A DNA stretch of 64,000 nucleotides. It comes from Bacteroidota bacterium (GTDB taxonomy: Bacteria; Bacteroidota; Bacteroidia; Chitinophagales; LD1). Shown piece by piece: positions 54,157 to 61,732 of this stretch (positions are counted from its first letter, which is position 1; every line of letters begins with the position of its first letter). The notes below the pieces were generated by a model that did no database searches, was not told where the DNA came from, and worked only from the letters and a program-made list of their open reading frames with translations. The stretch lies in assembly GCA_018267365.1 (NCBI GenBank), contig JAFDYQ010000001.1, positions 279,401 to 343,400 on the forward strand. Direction: 5' to 3'. The translations under genes and the position numbers were made by a program.

Positions 54157-54699
54157 ATGAATCTGCACGATGACGAGGAGGAAGGTGAGCTACAGTGGGA
54201 TGATGAGGAAGGCGATGAGTGGAAGACCCAACCGCTGAGGGAGGCAGCTGCGGAGCTAAAGAAGCTCGCGCGCCAGATACTCAAAACCGTGACAGCTATC
54301 GTAGAGACGCTGCCAGAAGAAGGGGATGCAAATGACGAACACCATGCCTCATACCACCGCGGCTGGATGATGGAGAATGCGATGGTGATAGGTGCCAAGC
54401 TGGCAGGCGCCGGCGGTGGCGACTATATGATCCTACGGGAAAATGCAGTCCTGATCAAACTGGCTGCCCGCGACCTGCTGATACAGACATCCGGCCTAGA
54501 GATGTTTGACTATCCGCATGGGGAATATCTTCAGGCACTTAGAGCGGAGATAGAGGAGTTTCGCAAAGCCTTTGTGAGGTGGGTGCGGGCATTTCCACAG
54601 GAAGATGAGATCTATCCGGATGGCTGGGGGCTATTCTATACAGAGGAGGATGTAGCGAGGTGGAACAGCATGAATCCGGATGAACCTAAAGAGGAATAA
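54157..54699 (+). CDS. Conserved hypothetical protein with acidic N-terminus
   Basis: A 180-residue soluble protein, unknown function. The first 25 residues are strongly acidic (DDEEEGELQWDDEEGDEW), and the rest is predicted helical (EAAAELKKLARQILKTVTAIVETL, LRENAVLIKLAARDLLIQTSGL). It looks like a Bacteroidota-specific cytoplasmic protein, possibly a protein-protein interaction factor. It is followed directly by the GNAT gene, 19 bases on, so cotranscription is likely. Confidence 0.7.
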   Translation: MNLHDDEEEGELQWDDEEGDEWKTQPLREAAAELKKLARQILKTVTAIVETLPEEGDANDEHHASYHRGWMMENAMVIGAKLAGAGGGDYMILRENAVLIKLAARDLLIQTSGLEMFDYPHGEYLQALRAEIEEFRKAFVRWVRAFPQEDEIYPDGWGLFYTEEDVARWNSMNPDEPKEE

Positions 54700-54718
54700 C
54701 CTGCCAATCAATACTGCA

Positions 54719-55129
54719 ATGGATATACTGATACGTGAAGCAACCTCAGAGGACCTGACGGCTATAGATGCTTTTGATGTCTTCTCCGGAAACCGGGGTC
54801 CGGAGATACTGGCGGGGGAGATAGTGGTAGCCATCTGTGATGGCGAAGTGGCGGCCTACATGATGCACAACAGGCGCTTCTATCAAAGGCCATTTATCTG
54901 GCTGCTGTGTGTAAAAGAAAGGTATCAGAGAGGAGGTATCGCATCTAAACTACTGGGCTGGGCAGAAGCTTACTATCAAAAGGATGTAGCTTTGTTTTCA
55001 TCTACAGAGTCTGATAATGATGCAATGATCGGACTCTTCGCAAAACGCGGCTATCTACCATCAGGCAGTATAGAAAACATTCAAAAGACTTCTGAACTAG
55101 TCTTCTGTCGACCTTCTGACAAAGAGTAA
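54719..55129 (+). CDS. GNAT family N-acetyltransferase
   Basis: A 136-residue GNAT-fold acetyltransferase. Motif A, which binds acetyl-CoA, is LCVKERYQRGGIASKLL (RxxGxA pattern), preceded by the beta-strand IVVAICDGEVAAYMMH and followed by TESDNDAMIGLFAKRGYLPSG. The ATG at 54719 is preferred because MDILIREATSEDL is the usual GNAT beginning; an upstream in-frame ATG overlaps the previous gene. The substrate is unknown. Confidence 0.85.
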   Translation: MDILIREATSEDLTAIDAFDVFSGNRGPEILAGEIVVAICDGEVAAYMMHNRRFYQRPFIWLLCVKERYQRGGIASKLLGWAEAYYQKDVALFSSTESDNDAMIGLFAKRGYLPSGSIENIQKTSELVFCRPSDKE

Positions 55130-55134
55130 TAACC

Positions 55135-55494
55135 TTACCTCATACACCACTTCTTCTTGCTGAGTTTATATTTCTTCTTCTCAGCACTAGTCACCTTGAT
55201 ACAGGTGATGTGAAAGGGAACACCTATCATGCGCACATTAGGCGGTATGGCACCCACATCACCATCTATGGAGAGATGGAGGCCATCTTTGCGCAGCTCC
55301 TCGGGTAGCTCAGTGGCTACATAGCGCTGGGTAGGCTCGGTATCAGGTACGATCACGGTCTGTTTTTCATTGAGCACCTTGACTGTGGCCTTGATATCCT
55401 TGAGGGATTTTACTTTTTCAAATTTCGTTTGCGCGGACGCGCCGATCGCTGCTGAGAGCATCAGCAGGATGATGAAGAGCTGGATGTTTTTCAT
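55135..55494 (-). CDS. Small exported protein, paralogue 1
   Basis: A 119-residue exported protein with signal peptide (cleavage after GASAQ). The mature part contains IKATVKVLNEKQTVIVPDTE and ATELPEELRKDGLHLSIDGDVG and ends in lysine-rich sequence with one cysteine. It is clearly related to the protein at 55760-56113 (shared IKAT, LPxExKKxGL and DGDxG blocks). Function unknown; it may be a periplasmic binding or folding protein. Confidence 0.75.
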   Translation of the reverse strand: MKNIQLFIILLMLSAAIGASAQTKFEKVKSLKDIKATVKVLNEKQTVIVPDTEPTQRYVATELPEELRKDGLHLSIDGDVGAIPPNVRMIGVPFHITCIKVTSAEKKKYKLSKKKWCMR

Positions 55495-55629
55495 GTACGT
55501 GTGATAGTCAAATGTAATGCCATTTTCTGAGAATGGGACAAGGGGCGGAAGGCGAGGGACGAAATAAAGCGGCGCAGATATAATGAGGAAGTGGCTTTCA
55601 AAACAAGAAGGTATGGATCTAACCCTCGT

Positions 55630-55683
55630 CCTTCAGCCCTCCAAAAAAGGAACCGGCGGCAAAGCTGCTGCTCTGTCGCCGGT
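55630..55683 (-). terminator. Terminator after the second paralogue gene
   Basis: On the minus strand ACCGGCG (55683-55677) pairs with CGCCGGT (55658-55652), with AGC/GCT pairing inside the loop, followed by TCC and six T. It lies about 75 bases beyond the stop codon of the leftward gene at 55760 and separates the two paralogues. Confidence 0.55.
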
Positions 55684-55759
55684 ATTTAGTTATGCCATTT
55701 GGCTGAGGGGCATCGTGGGTGATTCCGTCAGCCGACTGGCATTATCGTGGGGTTTGAGG

Positions 55760-56113
55760 CTAGTTGAGGTCGTATGATTTGTGGACTAATTTGTATTTCT
55801 CTTTTAGTTCGTAGGCTACCCAGATCTTGTGAATGTTGAGCGCTGTACCGGGACCGTCGGCTTTGCCGAGGTCGCCATCAAAGGTGACCTCAAGTCCGTT
55901 CTTCTTGTACTCGTCAGGCAGATAGGCGGGGATGAACTTTGAGTCCTTGCTATCTGCGGGTATGAGGATATATTCACCATCCGCCTTCTTTATCGTGGCT
56001 TTGATTTTGTAGACTGGTTTGGCGAACTCGAATTTGTTATCGTTTTCCGGAGTCGCGGCGTAGCCTGTGATCAGAGCAAATGCGAGCGCGGATATGGTGA
56101 GGAGATACTTCAT
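55760..56113 (-). CDS. Small exported protein, paralogue 2
   Basis: A 117-residue exported protein with signal peptide (ending ITGYAAT). The mature part has IKATIKKADGEYILIPADSK and PAYLPDEYKKNGLEVTFDGDLG, matching the paralogue at 55135-55494 through most of its length. Duplication of a small secreted domain is likely. No function can be assigned; the LPDExKKxGLxVxFxGxxG pattern occurs in several uncharacterised Bacteroidota exported proteins. Confidence 0.75.
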   Translation of the reverse strand: MKYLLTISALAFALITGYAATPENDNKFEFAKPVYKIKATIKKADGEYILIPADSKDSKFIPAYLPDEYKKNGLEVTFDGDLGKADGPGTALNIHKIWVAYELKEKYKLVHKSYDLN

Positions 56114-56331
56114 TTGGTAGCGGCGTATAAGTGGCTCTACGCAAAACGGAGGGTGAAAGTTTCAAATGGAGGATAAGTGCCATGGCTCAGGGTATTTGAT
56201 GATGAAAATGGGGGTGTTTGTTTCGTCTGAAGCAGAATTTCAGAATGCGGTGAATGATTCAGAAAATACAAATGGCCGACCCATTATTTAAAAACCGATA
56301 ATCTGCTTTGCTTTCGCCAATTGACCTCTCC

Positions 56332-56410
56332 CATCTGCCTTCGGCATCTTCCCTCTCCTAAATTAGGAGCGGGAAGAACCTATCGTCTAGAATCAGTTTT
56401 GTATGCGCCC
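56332..56410. repeat. Dispersed hairpin repeat, copy 2
   Basis: This copy shares ATCTGCCTTC, AGAACCT, GTCT and AATCAGTTTT-TATGC blocks with 8361-8437. Its centre CTTCCCTCTCCT-AAATT-AGGAGCGGGAAG forms a nearly perfect stem although the bases differ from copy 1, so structure is more conserved than sequence. Confidence 0.5.
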
Positions 56411-56465
56411 AGTTAACAGCATTGCTGTGTCCTTTTGATAATTGCAAAAGCAACCCTTCGGCCTG

Positions 56466-56496
56466 TTTGTCGCTCGTGTGGCTTTGGTTATATTCG
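56466..56496 (+). promoter_or_regulatory. Promoter of glyS (-33 TTTG, -7 TATATTCG)
   Basis: TTTG at 56466-56469 is followed after 19 bases by TATATTCG at 56489-56496, one mismatch to TAnnTTTG. Spacing matches the Bacteroidota primary sigma factor promoter. The ATG is nine bases downstream of the box. Confidence 0.6.
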
Positions 56497-56505
56497 CCGT
56501 CAATT

Positions 56506-58047
56506 ATGAGTAAGGATAATAGCGCAAACATACTGCAAGAGATCATCAGCCATGCCAAGGAGTATGGTTTTGTATTCCCGTCATCTGAGATCTATGATGG
56601 CCTGGGGGCGGTGTATGACTATGGCCAGTATGGCGTGGAGCTGAAGAAGAATATACAAGACTACTGGTGGCGGAGTATGGTGCAGCTGCATGAGAATATC
56701 GTGGGGCTGGATGCGGCGATCTTTATGCACCCGAAGACATGGAAAGCGTCGGGTCACGTGGATGCGTTTAACGATCCGCTGGTAGATAACAGGGACTCTA
56801 AGAAGCGCTACCGTGCGGATGTGCTGATAGAAGAAGCCATCGTGAAAATGGAGGACAAGATCACCAAGGAGGTGGACAAGGCGGCGAAGAAGTTTGGCGA
56901 GACGTTTGACAAGGCGATGTTCCTCCAGACGAACCCGAATGTGCTGCGCAATAAGGAGAAGATCACGGCTACAGAGGCACGCTTTAAGGCGGCGCTGGAG
57001 GCTAACAATATGGAAGAGCTGAAGCAGATCATCCTCGATCTGGAGATCGTCTGCCCGATCAGCGGCACGCGCAACTGGACGGATGTGCGTCAGTTTAACC
57101 TGATGTTCTCCACGCAGGTGGGGGCAGTGGCAGAAGAGTCTGACACGATCTACCTCCGCCCGGAGACGGCGCAGGGTATCTTTGTGAACTTCCTCAACGT
57201 GCTGAATACATCCCGCCAGCGTATCCCGTTTGGTATCGCGCAGGTGGGCAAGGCTTTTCGTAATGAGGTAGTGGCGCGCCAGTTCATCTTCCGCACGCGG
57301 GAGTTTGAGCAGATGGAGATGCAGTTTTTCGTGCGCCCCGGCACAGAGATGGAGTGGTACAATAAGTGGAAAGAGACGCGCATGGCCTGGCACAAGTCGC
57401 TCGGATTTGAAGAGAGTGGCCTGAAGTTTAAGGACCACGTGAAGGTGGCGCACTATGCGAATGCGGCAGTAGATATCGAGTTCAATTTCCCGTTTGGATA
57501 CAAGGAGATAGAGGGTATCCACTCGCGTACAGACTTTGACCTGACGCAGCATCAGAACCTTAGCGGCAAGAAGCTGCAGTACTTTGACCCGGAGCTGAAT
57601 GAAAGCTATGTGCCGTATGTAGTAGAGACCTCTATCGGCCTGAACCGTACGATACTCGCGGTATTGAGCAATAGCTATAAGAATGAAAAGCTGGAAGACG
57701 GTACGGAGCGTGTGGTGCTGAAATTCCCTGCATTCCTCGCGCCGATCAAGGCTGCGGTACTGCCGCTGGTAAAGAAAGACGGTCTGCCGGAGAAAGCACG
57801 TGAGATCATGGATGAGCTGAAGTTTGACCACCTCTGCTTCTACGATGAGAAGGACTCTATAGGCAAGCGCTACCGCCGCCAGGATGCGATCGGTACACCA
57901 TTCTGCATCACGGTAGATCATGATACACTTACCGATAACAAGGTGACGATCCGCGACCGCGATACTATGACGCAAGAGCGTGTAGCTATCTCTGAGCTGC
58001 GACGTATAGTGGGTGAGAAGGTGGATTGGCGGAAGGCGGTGAAGTAG
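56506..58047 (+). CDS. glyS: Glycyl-tRNA synthetase (alpha2 type)
   Basis: Charges tRNA-Gly with glycine. The 513-residue protein is the dimeric, eukaryote/Gram-positive-like class II form. Visible are FVFPSSEIYDGLGAVYDYG at residue 22, the class II motif 2 region FRNEVVARQFIFRTREFEQ near residue 260, LRPETAQGIFVNF before it, and the motif 3 segment SIGLNRTILAVLSN near residue 380; the C-terminal anticodon-binding domain starts around FPAFLAPIKAAVLPL. The start at 56506 (MSKDNSANILQ) is used because upstream codons are in the promoter. An inverted repeat follows at 58060. Confidence 0.96.
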   Translation: MSKDNSANILQEIISHAKEYGFVFPSSEIYDGLGAVYDYGQYGVELKKNIQDYWWRSMVQLHENIVGLDAAIFMHPKTWKASGHVDAFNDPLVDNRDSKKRYRADVLIEEAIVKMEDKITKEVDKAAKKFGETFDKAMFLQTNPNVLRNKEKITATEARFKAALEANNMEELKQIILDLEIVCPISGTRNWTDVRQFNLMFSTQVGAVAEESDTIYLRPETAQGIFVNFLNVLNTSRQRIPFGIAQVGKAFRNEVVARQFIFRTREFEQMEMQFFVRPGTEMEWYNKWKETRMAWHKSLGFEESGLKFKDHVKVAHYANAAVDIEFNFPFGYKEIEGIHSRTDFDLTQHQNLSGKKLQYFDPELNESYVPYVVETSIGLNRTILAVLSNSYKNEKLEDGTERVVLKFPAFLAPIKAAVLPLVKKDGLPEKAREIMDELKFDHLCFYDEKDSIGKRYRRQDAIGTPFCITVDHDTLTDNKVTIRDRDTMTQERVAISELRRIVGEKVDWRKAVK

Positions 58048-58059
58048 TTAGCTTTATTG

Positions 58060-58081
58060 GTTCAAGCGTGGGTGCTTGAAC
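58060..58081. repeat. Inverted repeat after glyS, second copy of the lysS hairpin
   Basis: GTTCAAGCGT-GG-GTGCTTGAAC differs from the element after lysS (4342-4363) at two adjacent positions and keeps pairing through G-T wobble. It starts 13 bases after the glyS stop codon. Confidence 0.55.
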
Positions 58082-58129
58082 GTGCTGGATGCAAGTGATC
58101 CATTGACATGTTGTCATTATCTTAAATCT

Positions 58130-59356
58130 ATGAATACACAGCAAGAATGGTTTGAAAGAGGAAGCCAATTTGCGCAGTCTATTAATGAGATGCTGCGTTT
58201 TGTACAAACTCATGGTTGGGAAAACTGGAAAGGAAGCGAGCCGACAGATAGCCGGACGGATTTAGCCGCTGCCGTTCTAGACAAGCTTCGCGCGGCCAAC
58301 ATAGAGGGTAAAGTAGAGGCATTCAGATCTCTTTTTCCGCCCTCCTACGCCCCTTTTACGCAATTCTTAGAGGCGAACGGACAGAGAATAGAACAATTCA
58401 GCTTCATAGATAATGAGCGTATAATTTTCTTTGTCGACTCTTTACACGGAAGCCGGACAGCCTACCTTTTGGAGAATGACATTGCGATTCCACTTGACAC
58501 CTCAATTACCAGCATCGGTAAATCTCCAAAGAATAATGTTTTTGCTACTGCTAGCAATGATCATATCATAACTACAGATGGTTGGCAAGGAAAAACTATC
58601 AAAAGCTTTACTCGTACCAGCAGTTTATCAGCAGATATTACACAAATCATTCCTTTCAACGATGGAATGATGGTAAGTCTGCTATCTCCACAGGGGGTAT
58701 TTATTTTATCTCAAAGTGGTGACACCAGGATATTTCCGGAAGGGACTATTGATGAGGAAATATCGCTTAGCATGGAAAATTTGGCTTTATCTCCGAATAA
58801 TGACCTACTAGCAATAGGGGACCAGGATCTGCAGCACACAATAATCGATAAAGAAGGTAAGCTTGTAGCCAGTATAGGTCCGCAATCGTCTTATCCTCAC
58901 TTCTGCCTTTTCTCAAAAGATTCCAAGCAGTTCATTTCGAATTCCTGTCACTTCTACAATGGGACAACTATAGGAGTCGATGTATCAGATTTACCGGGCC
59001 TTATCATTGCGCCCTTTAAAGAAAGTGATAAATATAGGATGATAGACGACAACATGAGAATCTATCAGGGCGTCTCTACAGAAAATTATTACATACTAGG
59101 TGATGCATATGGCTGGATCAGAGCTATAACTAAAGAAGGTAAACATCTGTGGGAATATTTTATCGGTTCCACCATAACGGGTATGGCTATATCTGATGAT
59201 GAGACTACTCTTTGGATTGGTTCTTATTCCGGTATTTTACACAAACTGCTTTTAGGAAAGGGACACCGCGATCCTCATGTAATAGGTACTGGCGATCATT
59301 ATGAAGCTTTCAGATTGTTCATTTGGCAAAATGAATCGCAGATTTGGAAATGGTGA
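58130..59356 (+). CDS. Beta-propeller-like protein of unknown function
   Basis: A 408-residue soluble protein without signal peptide. The N-terminus (MNTQQEWFERGSQFAQSI) is helical; from about residue 110 repeats of about 45 residues suggest a WD40- or PQQ-like beta-propeller: NVFATASNDHIITTDGWQG, DLLAIGDQDLQHTIIDKEG, DAYGWIRAITKEGKHLWEY and TLWIGSYSGILHKL. The sequence is visibly more AT-rich and uses different codons from glyS before it, suggesting horizontal acquisition or relaxed expression. No partner gene is obvious. The start follows the short glyS spacer and is inferred from the N-terminal helix. Confidence 0.65.
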   Translation: MNTQQEWFERGSQFAQSINEMLRFVQTHGWENWKGSEPTDSRTDLAAAVLDKLRAANIEGKVEAFRSLFPPSYAPFTQFLEANGQRIEQFSFIDNERIIFFVDSLHGSRTAYLLENDIAIPLDTSITSIGKSPKNNVFATASNDHIITTDGWQGKTIKSFTRTSSLSADITQIIPFNDGMMVSLLSPQGVFILSQSGDTRIFPEGTIDEEISLSMENLALSPNNDLLAIGDQDLQHTIIDKEGKLVASIGPQSSYPHFCLFSKDSKQFISNSCHFYNGTTIGVDVSDLPGLIIAPFKESDKYRMIDDNMRIYQGVSTENYYILGDAYGWIRAITKEGKHLWEYFIGSTITGMAISDDETTLWIGSYSGILHKLLLGKGHRDPHVIGTGDHYEAFRLFIWQNESQIWKW

Positions 59357-59536
59357 TTTGATATAAGAATGCGTTTCGTCATACTTTCCTTAAATACTTT
59401 CACTAAAATAGAACCTATAGTGCTTACCGGTTGTGTACGTTGACCTGCTATTTCTGAGTCGTGAAATTTAATCTCCCATCTTATAGGTTAAACTTTTGTA
59501 CCTTGAGAGTACATCCCTCACTAAAACCAAAACATC

Positions 59537-60333
59537 ATGGCAACCACTCCCACCAAGACGATCGCATTTATTCATGGCCTCTGGATGCACCGGACCTCCT
59601 GGCAGGCATGGCAGGATCTCTTTGAGCAAAATGGCTACAAGACGGTGGCGCTCTCCTGGCCGGGCGACTCTGACACTATCGCTGCGAGCCGTGCCAATCC
59701 TGAGCCTATCGGCAATCGTGGTGTAAAAGAAATAGCCGACTACCTGGAGCAGCAGATCAAGGCGCTGCCGGAGAAGCCAATCCTGATAGGACACTCGTTT
59801 GGCGGGCTGCTGACGCAGATACTGCTGGGTCGTGGTGTAGCTGTAGCCGGTGTGGCTATAGACCCGGCTCCTATCAAGGGTGTATGGCAGTTGCCCTTCT
59901 CTGCACTGCGGGCTTCATTTGGCATCCTGAGCAATCCATTTAATATCAGTAAAGCTGTCTCTCTTTCCTTTGATCAGTTTCGCTTCGGCTTTGCCAACGC
60001 GGTATCTGAGCAGGAGGCGCGCGAACTGTACGAGAAGTGGCCGATACCGGCTCCGGCGCGGCCACTCTTTCAGGCTGCAATGGCGACTTTTATAGGTTCG
60101 GAAACAAAGGTGAATACAGATAATAGCACTCGCGGCCCGCTGCTGATCACCGCTGGTGAAAAGGACCATATAGCCCGCCAATATTTGGCCTGGCGTCACT
60201 TGAAAAATACAACAAGAGTGTGGTGACGGAGTTTAAAGAGTTTGAAAACCGTGGGCACTCACTGATACTGGATAGCGGGTGGAAGGAGGTCGCTCAGTAT
60301 TCGCTGGACTGGCTGAGGGGTAAAGGATTCTGA
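59537..60333 (+). pseudogene. Alpha/beta hydrolase, frameshifted near 3' end
   Basis: Encodes an alpha/beta hydrolase with FIHGLWMHRTSW (oxyanion region) near residue 11 and the nucleophile elbow GHSFGG (Ser87). The frame ends early at 60226 after GEKDHIARQYLAWRHL, but the next frame carries a clear continuation (PPIFGLASLEKYN, VVTEFKEFENRGHSLIL, the last holding the catalytic-type His, then WKEVAQYSLDWL) to a stop at 60331-60333. One base appears to be missing between 60160 and about 60178, near a CCC run. Restored length is about 265 residues. The stop abuts that of convergent hepT. This is either a recent pseudogene or a sequencing or assembly error. Confidence 0.75.
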
Positions 60334-60666
60334 TTAGAGGAGCGTCTCCAGTTTACGCTTTAATAAGGGAAGGTCGTGAACTACTGTATGATAAATAGTA
60401 ATGGAACTGACACCAAAATACTCGTGAATCAGTTTATTGCGCATATCACTCATGAGTCTCCACTCTATATCAGGCTGTAGAGCACGAAACTCCGGGCTGA
60501 TATGGCTTGCGGCCTCTCCTATGATCTCGAATCTACGGATGACAGCATCCTGGAGCATCTGATTGTTTCTAAACTCAGGTTCTGACACATCACTGACATA
60601 CTGAAAGATAGCATCAATAGAAGCCAAAATATCCTGCACGTAAACACTGTCGTCCCTCTCGCTCAT
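60334..60666 (-). CDS. hepT: HEPN-domain toxin HepT
   Basis: A 110-residue HEPN-family ribonuclease toxin (DUF86). The catalytic RX4HXY motif is seen as RNKLIHEY (Arg76, His81, Tyr83), preceded by IRRFEIIGEAASHIS, typical of HepT. It overlaps the upstream mntA gene by four bases (ATGA), the arrangement of MntA/HepT toxin-antitoxin pairs. In this system MntA AMPylates HepT tyrosine to silence it. The residue set is complete, so both parts look functional. It sits between a frameshifted hydrolase gene and a second toxin-antitoxin module. Confidence 0.9.
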   Translation of the reverse strand: MSERDDSVYVQDILASIDAIFQYVSDVSEPEFRNNQMLQDAVIRRFEIIGEAASHISPEFRALQPDIEWRLMSDMRNKLIHEYFGVSSITIYHTVVHDLPLLKRKLETLL

Positions 60667-60950
60667 AATATGGATACTGCCTGACTGAGTATCTTTTCTT
60701 TTATACTAGGCTTGATAGCCGCGTATTCCACGAGATCTATCTTGCGTGAAGTAGCATCCTGAAGCTGCCGCTCCAATCTCAGGATGTCAAAGAGCGACGG
60801 CGGGGCAGCGTATTCGATCAGCAGGTCTATATCACTGTTCTCATTTTGCTCACCACGAGCAAATGACCCAAAGATAGCAGCTCGTAAAATCGGCTGCTGC
60901 TCCAGTACGCGGAGTATCGAAGCTTTTATGGATTCATTGATCGGCTGCAT
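60663..60950 (-). CDS. mntA: Minimal nucleotidyltransferase antitoxin MntA
   Basis: A 95-residue minimal nucleotidyltransferase. The catalytic motif GSFARGEQNENSDIDLLIEY (Gly28-Ser29, Asp40, Asp42) is intact, with a third acidic position in KIDLVEY. It acts as antitoxin by adenylylating the HEPN toxin HepT encoded just downstream with a four-base overlap. TATTTTCA upstream, about ten bases before the ATG, could be a -7 box. Assignment is by family motif and gene order. Confidence 0.9.
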   Translation of the reverse strand: MQPINESIKASILRVLEQQPILRAAIFGSFARGEQNENSDIDLLIEYAAPPSLFDILRLERQLQDATSRKIDLVEYAAIKPSIKEKILSQAVSIL

Positions 60951-60999
60951 GATATGAAAATAGCGATTATAACTTAGTCTACCTACGTTAACTCTGATC

Positions 61000-61086
61000 A
61001 GAGCGCAGCCACCTCACCACTCATCTCTACCTTCACAAAGCCAGAGCCTGTCACATCAGTGAGGCGGACGGTCTGCATGGTCCGGC
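61000..61086 (-). pseudogene. Diverged duplicate of the mtaB 3' end
   Basis: The minus strand encodes MQTVRLTDV, two changed residues, then SGFVKVEMSGEVAAL and a stop, nearly identical to the last 26 residues of mtaB (61729-63063). DNA identity over about 80 bases is lower than protein identity, with mostly synonymous differences and a different stop codon (TGA here, TAG in mtaB). It is therefore a remnant of a homologous but diverged mtaB allele, not a recent copy. Together with the intact gene end it flanks a two-gene toxin-antitoxin module. Confidence 0.85.
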
Positions 61087-61119
61087 ACATTAAACATTGC
61101 AAAGCGATCTGAATCTGTT

Positions 61120-61127
61120 TATCTTTA
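61120..61127 (+). promoter_or_regulatory. Possible -7 box of the toxin-antitoxin module
   Basis: TATCTTTA lies 14 bases before the antitoxin ATG and overlaps CTTTAAGTAAAG (61123-61134), a small palindrome that could be an autoregulatory operator. Pattern evidence only. Confidence 0.4.
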
Positions 61128-61141
61128 AGTAAAGTTTCAAA

Positions 61142-61447
61142 ATGGACTTATCCATAGAAAAAGAGAGGATCAAAAAAGAGATCGATCAGATAGACGATGT
61201 GCGTGTCATTGAGGCGGTGAAAAGTGTTTTGTTGCATTTTGCCGAAGACCGGATCATCAATGTGCTGACTGATGCTCCTCTCACGGATGAAGAAATGGCC
61301 CTGCCAGGAGGCAGGATACCCAGCAAAGAACAGATAGAGGAGTGGCTGGACAGAGAAGAGGAAGATGAATTTCTATCTGGCGATGAAGCGCTCGACTACA
61401 TGAGAAGGAGGTACGAAGAGCTAAAATCTCAGCGGAAACGCGCATGA
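61142..61447 (+). CDS. Putative antitoxin of a RelE/ParE-type module
   Basis: A 101-residue, strongly charged helical protein (KERIKKEIDQIDDVRVIEAVKS at the start, many Glu/Lys towards the end with RRRYEELKSQRKRA). Size, charge and gene order, with its stop overlapping the ATG of a RelE/ParE-like toxin by four bases, mark it as a type II antitoxin. The N-terminal IDQIDDVRVIEAVKSVL resembles many Bacteroidota antitoxins of this kind, but no precise family is assigned. It appears intact. Confidence 0.7.
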   Translation: MDLSIEKERIKKEIDQIDDVRVIEAVKSVLLHFAEDRIINVLTDAPLTDEEMALPGGRIPSKEQIEEWLDREEEDEFLSGDEALDYMRRRYEELKSQRKRA

Positions 61448-61732
61448 ATCTTGTGATACGAAAAAATGCTGCCAACGCCATATCTGATACGGCAGCATGG
61501 GTAAATACAATCAATACCGATGGTGCGGGTGACAGATGGTTTGCCCGGGATCATAGAATCACTGCAACAGGCTGCTCAGTCAGGCGTGCAACATGCTATA
61601 TGCCAGCATGAGGCGTTCGCACGCCGTGAGTACCGGTGCTTCACCTATAAAGAAAAATGGGTCATAGCCTATAAGATCATAGGGAATGATTTTATAGTAT
61701 ATCGTTTTGTGCTTGGATCTAAATTGGTCTAA
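61444..61732 (+). pseudogene. RelE/ParE-like toxin, frameshifted
   Basis: The frame starting at ATG 61444 (MNLVIRKNAANAISDTAAWV) loses homology after DRWFAR, where the neighbouring frame continues with IIESLQQAAQSG, ending CFTYKEKWVIAYKII and VYRFVLGSKLV, the typical C-terminal strands of RelE/ParE toxins. One extra base near 61541-61550, in the CCCGGG run, explains the break. Restored length is about 95 residues. With the antitoxin intact, the toxin is probably inactive unless this is a sequencing error or a recoding site. The stop overlaps the mtaB stop on the other strand. Confidence 0.75.

Larger units (their letters stand above)
56114..56505. other. Divergent intergenic region upstream of glyS
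   Basis: These 392 bases lie between a leftward small gene and rightward glyS. They contain the second dispersed hairpin (56332-56410) and the glyS promoter (56466-56496). The remaining sequence shows no open frame with recognised homology. Confidence 0.6.

Noticed and set aside
55583..55777. 64-codon frame between the two small exported protein genes
   Set aside because: It overlaps a terminator hairpin and has no signal, motif or homology.
56581..57975. 464-codon open frame on the minus strand inside glyS
   Set aside because: It lies entirely within glyS, whose class II motifs are intact; the composition is antisense-like and no homology is recognisable.
60334..60950. MntA/HepT considered as a larger undescribed defence system
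   Set aside because: Both proteins match the known two-gene MntA/HepT arrangement with complete motifs and overlap; no extra conserved partner is seen.
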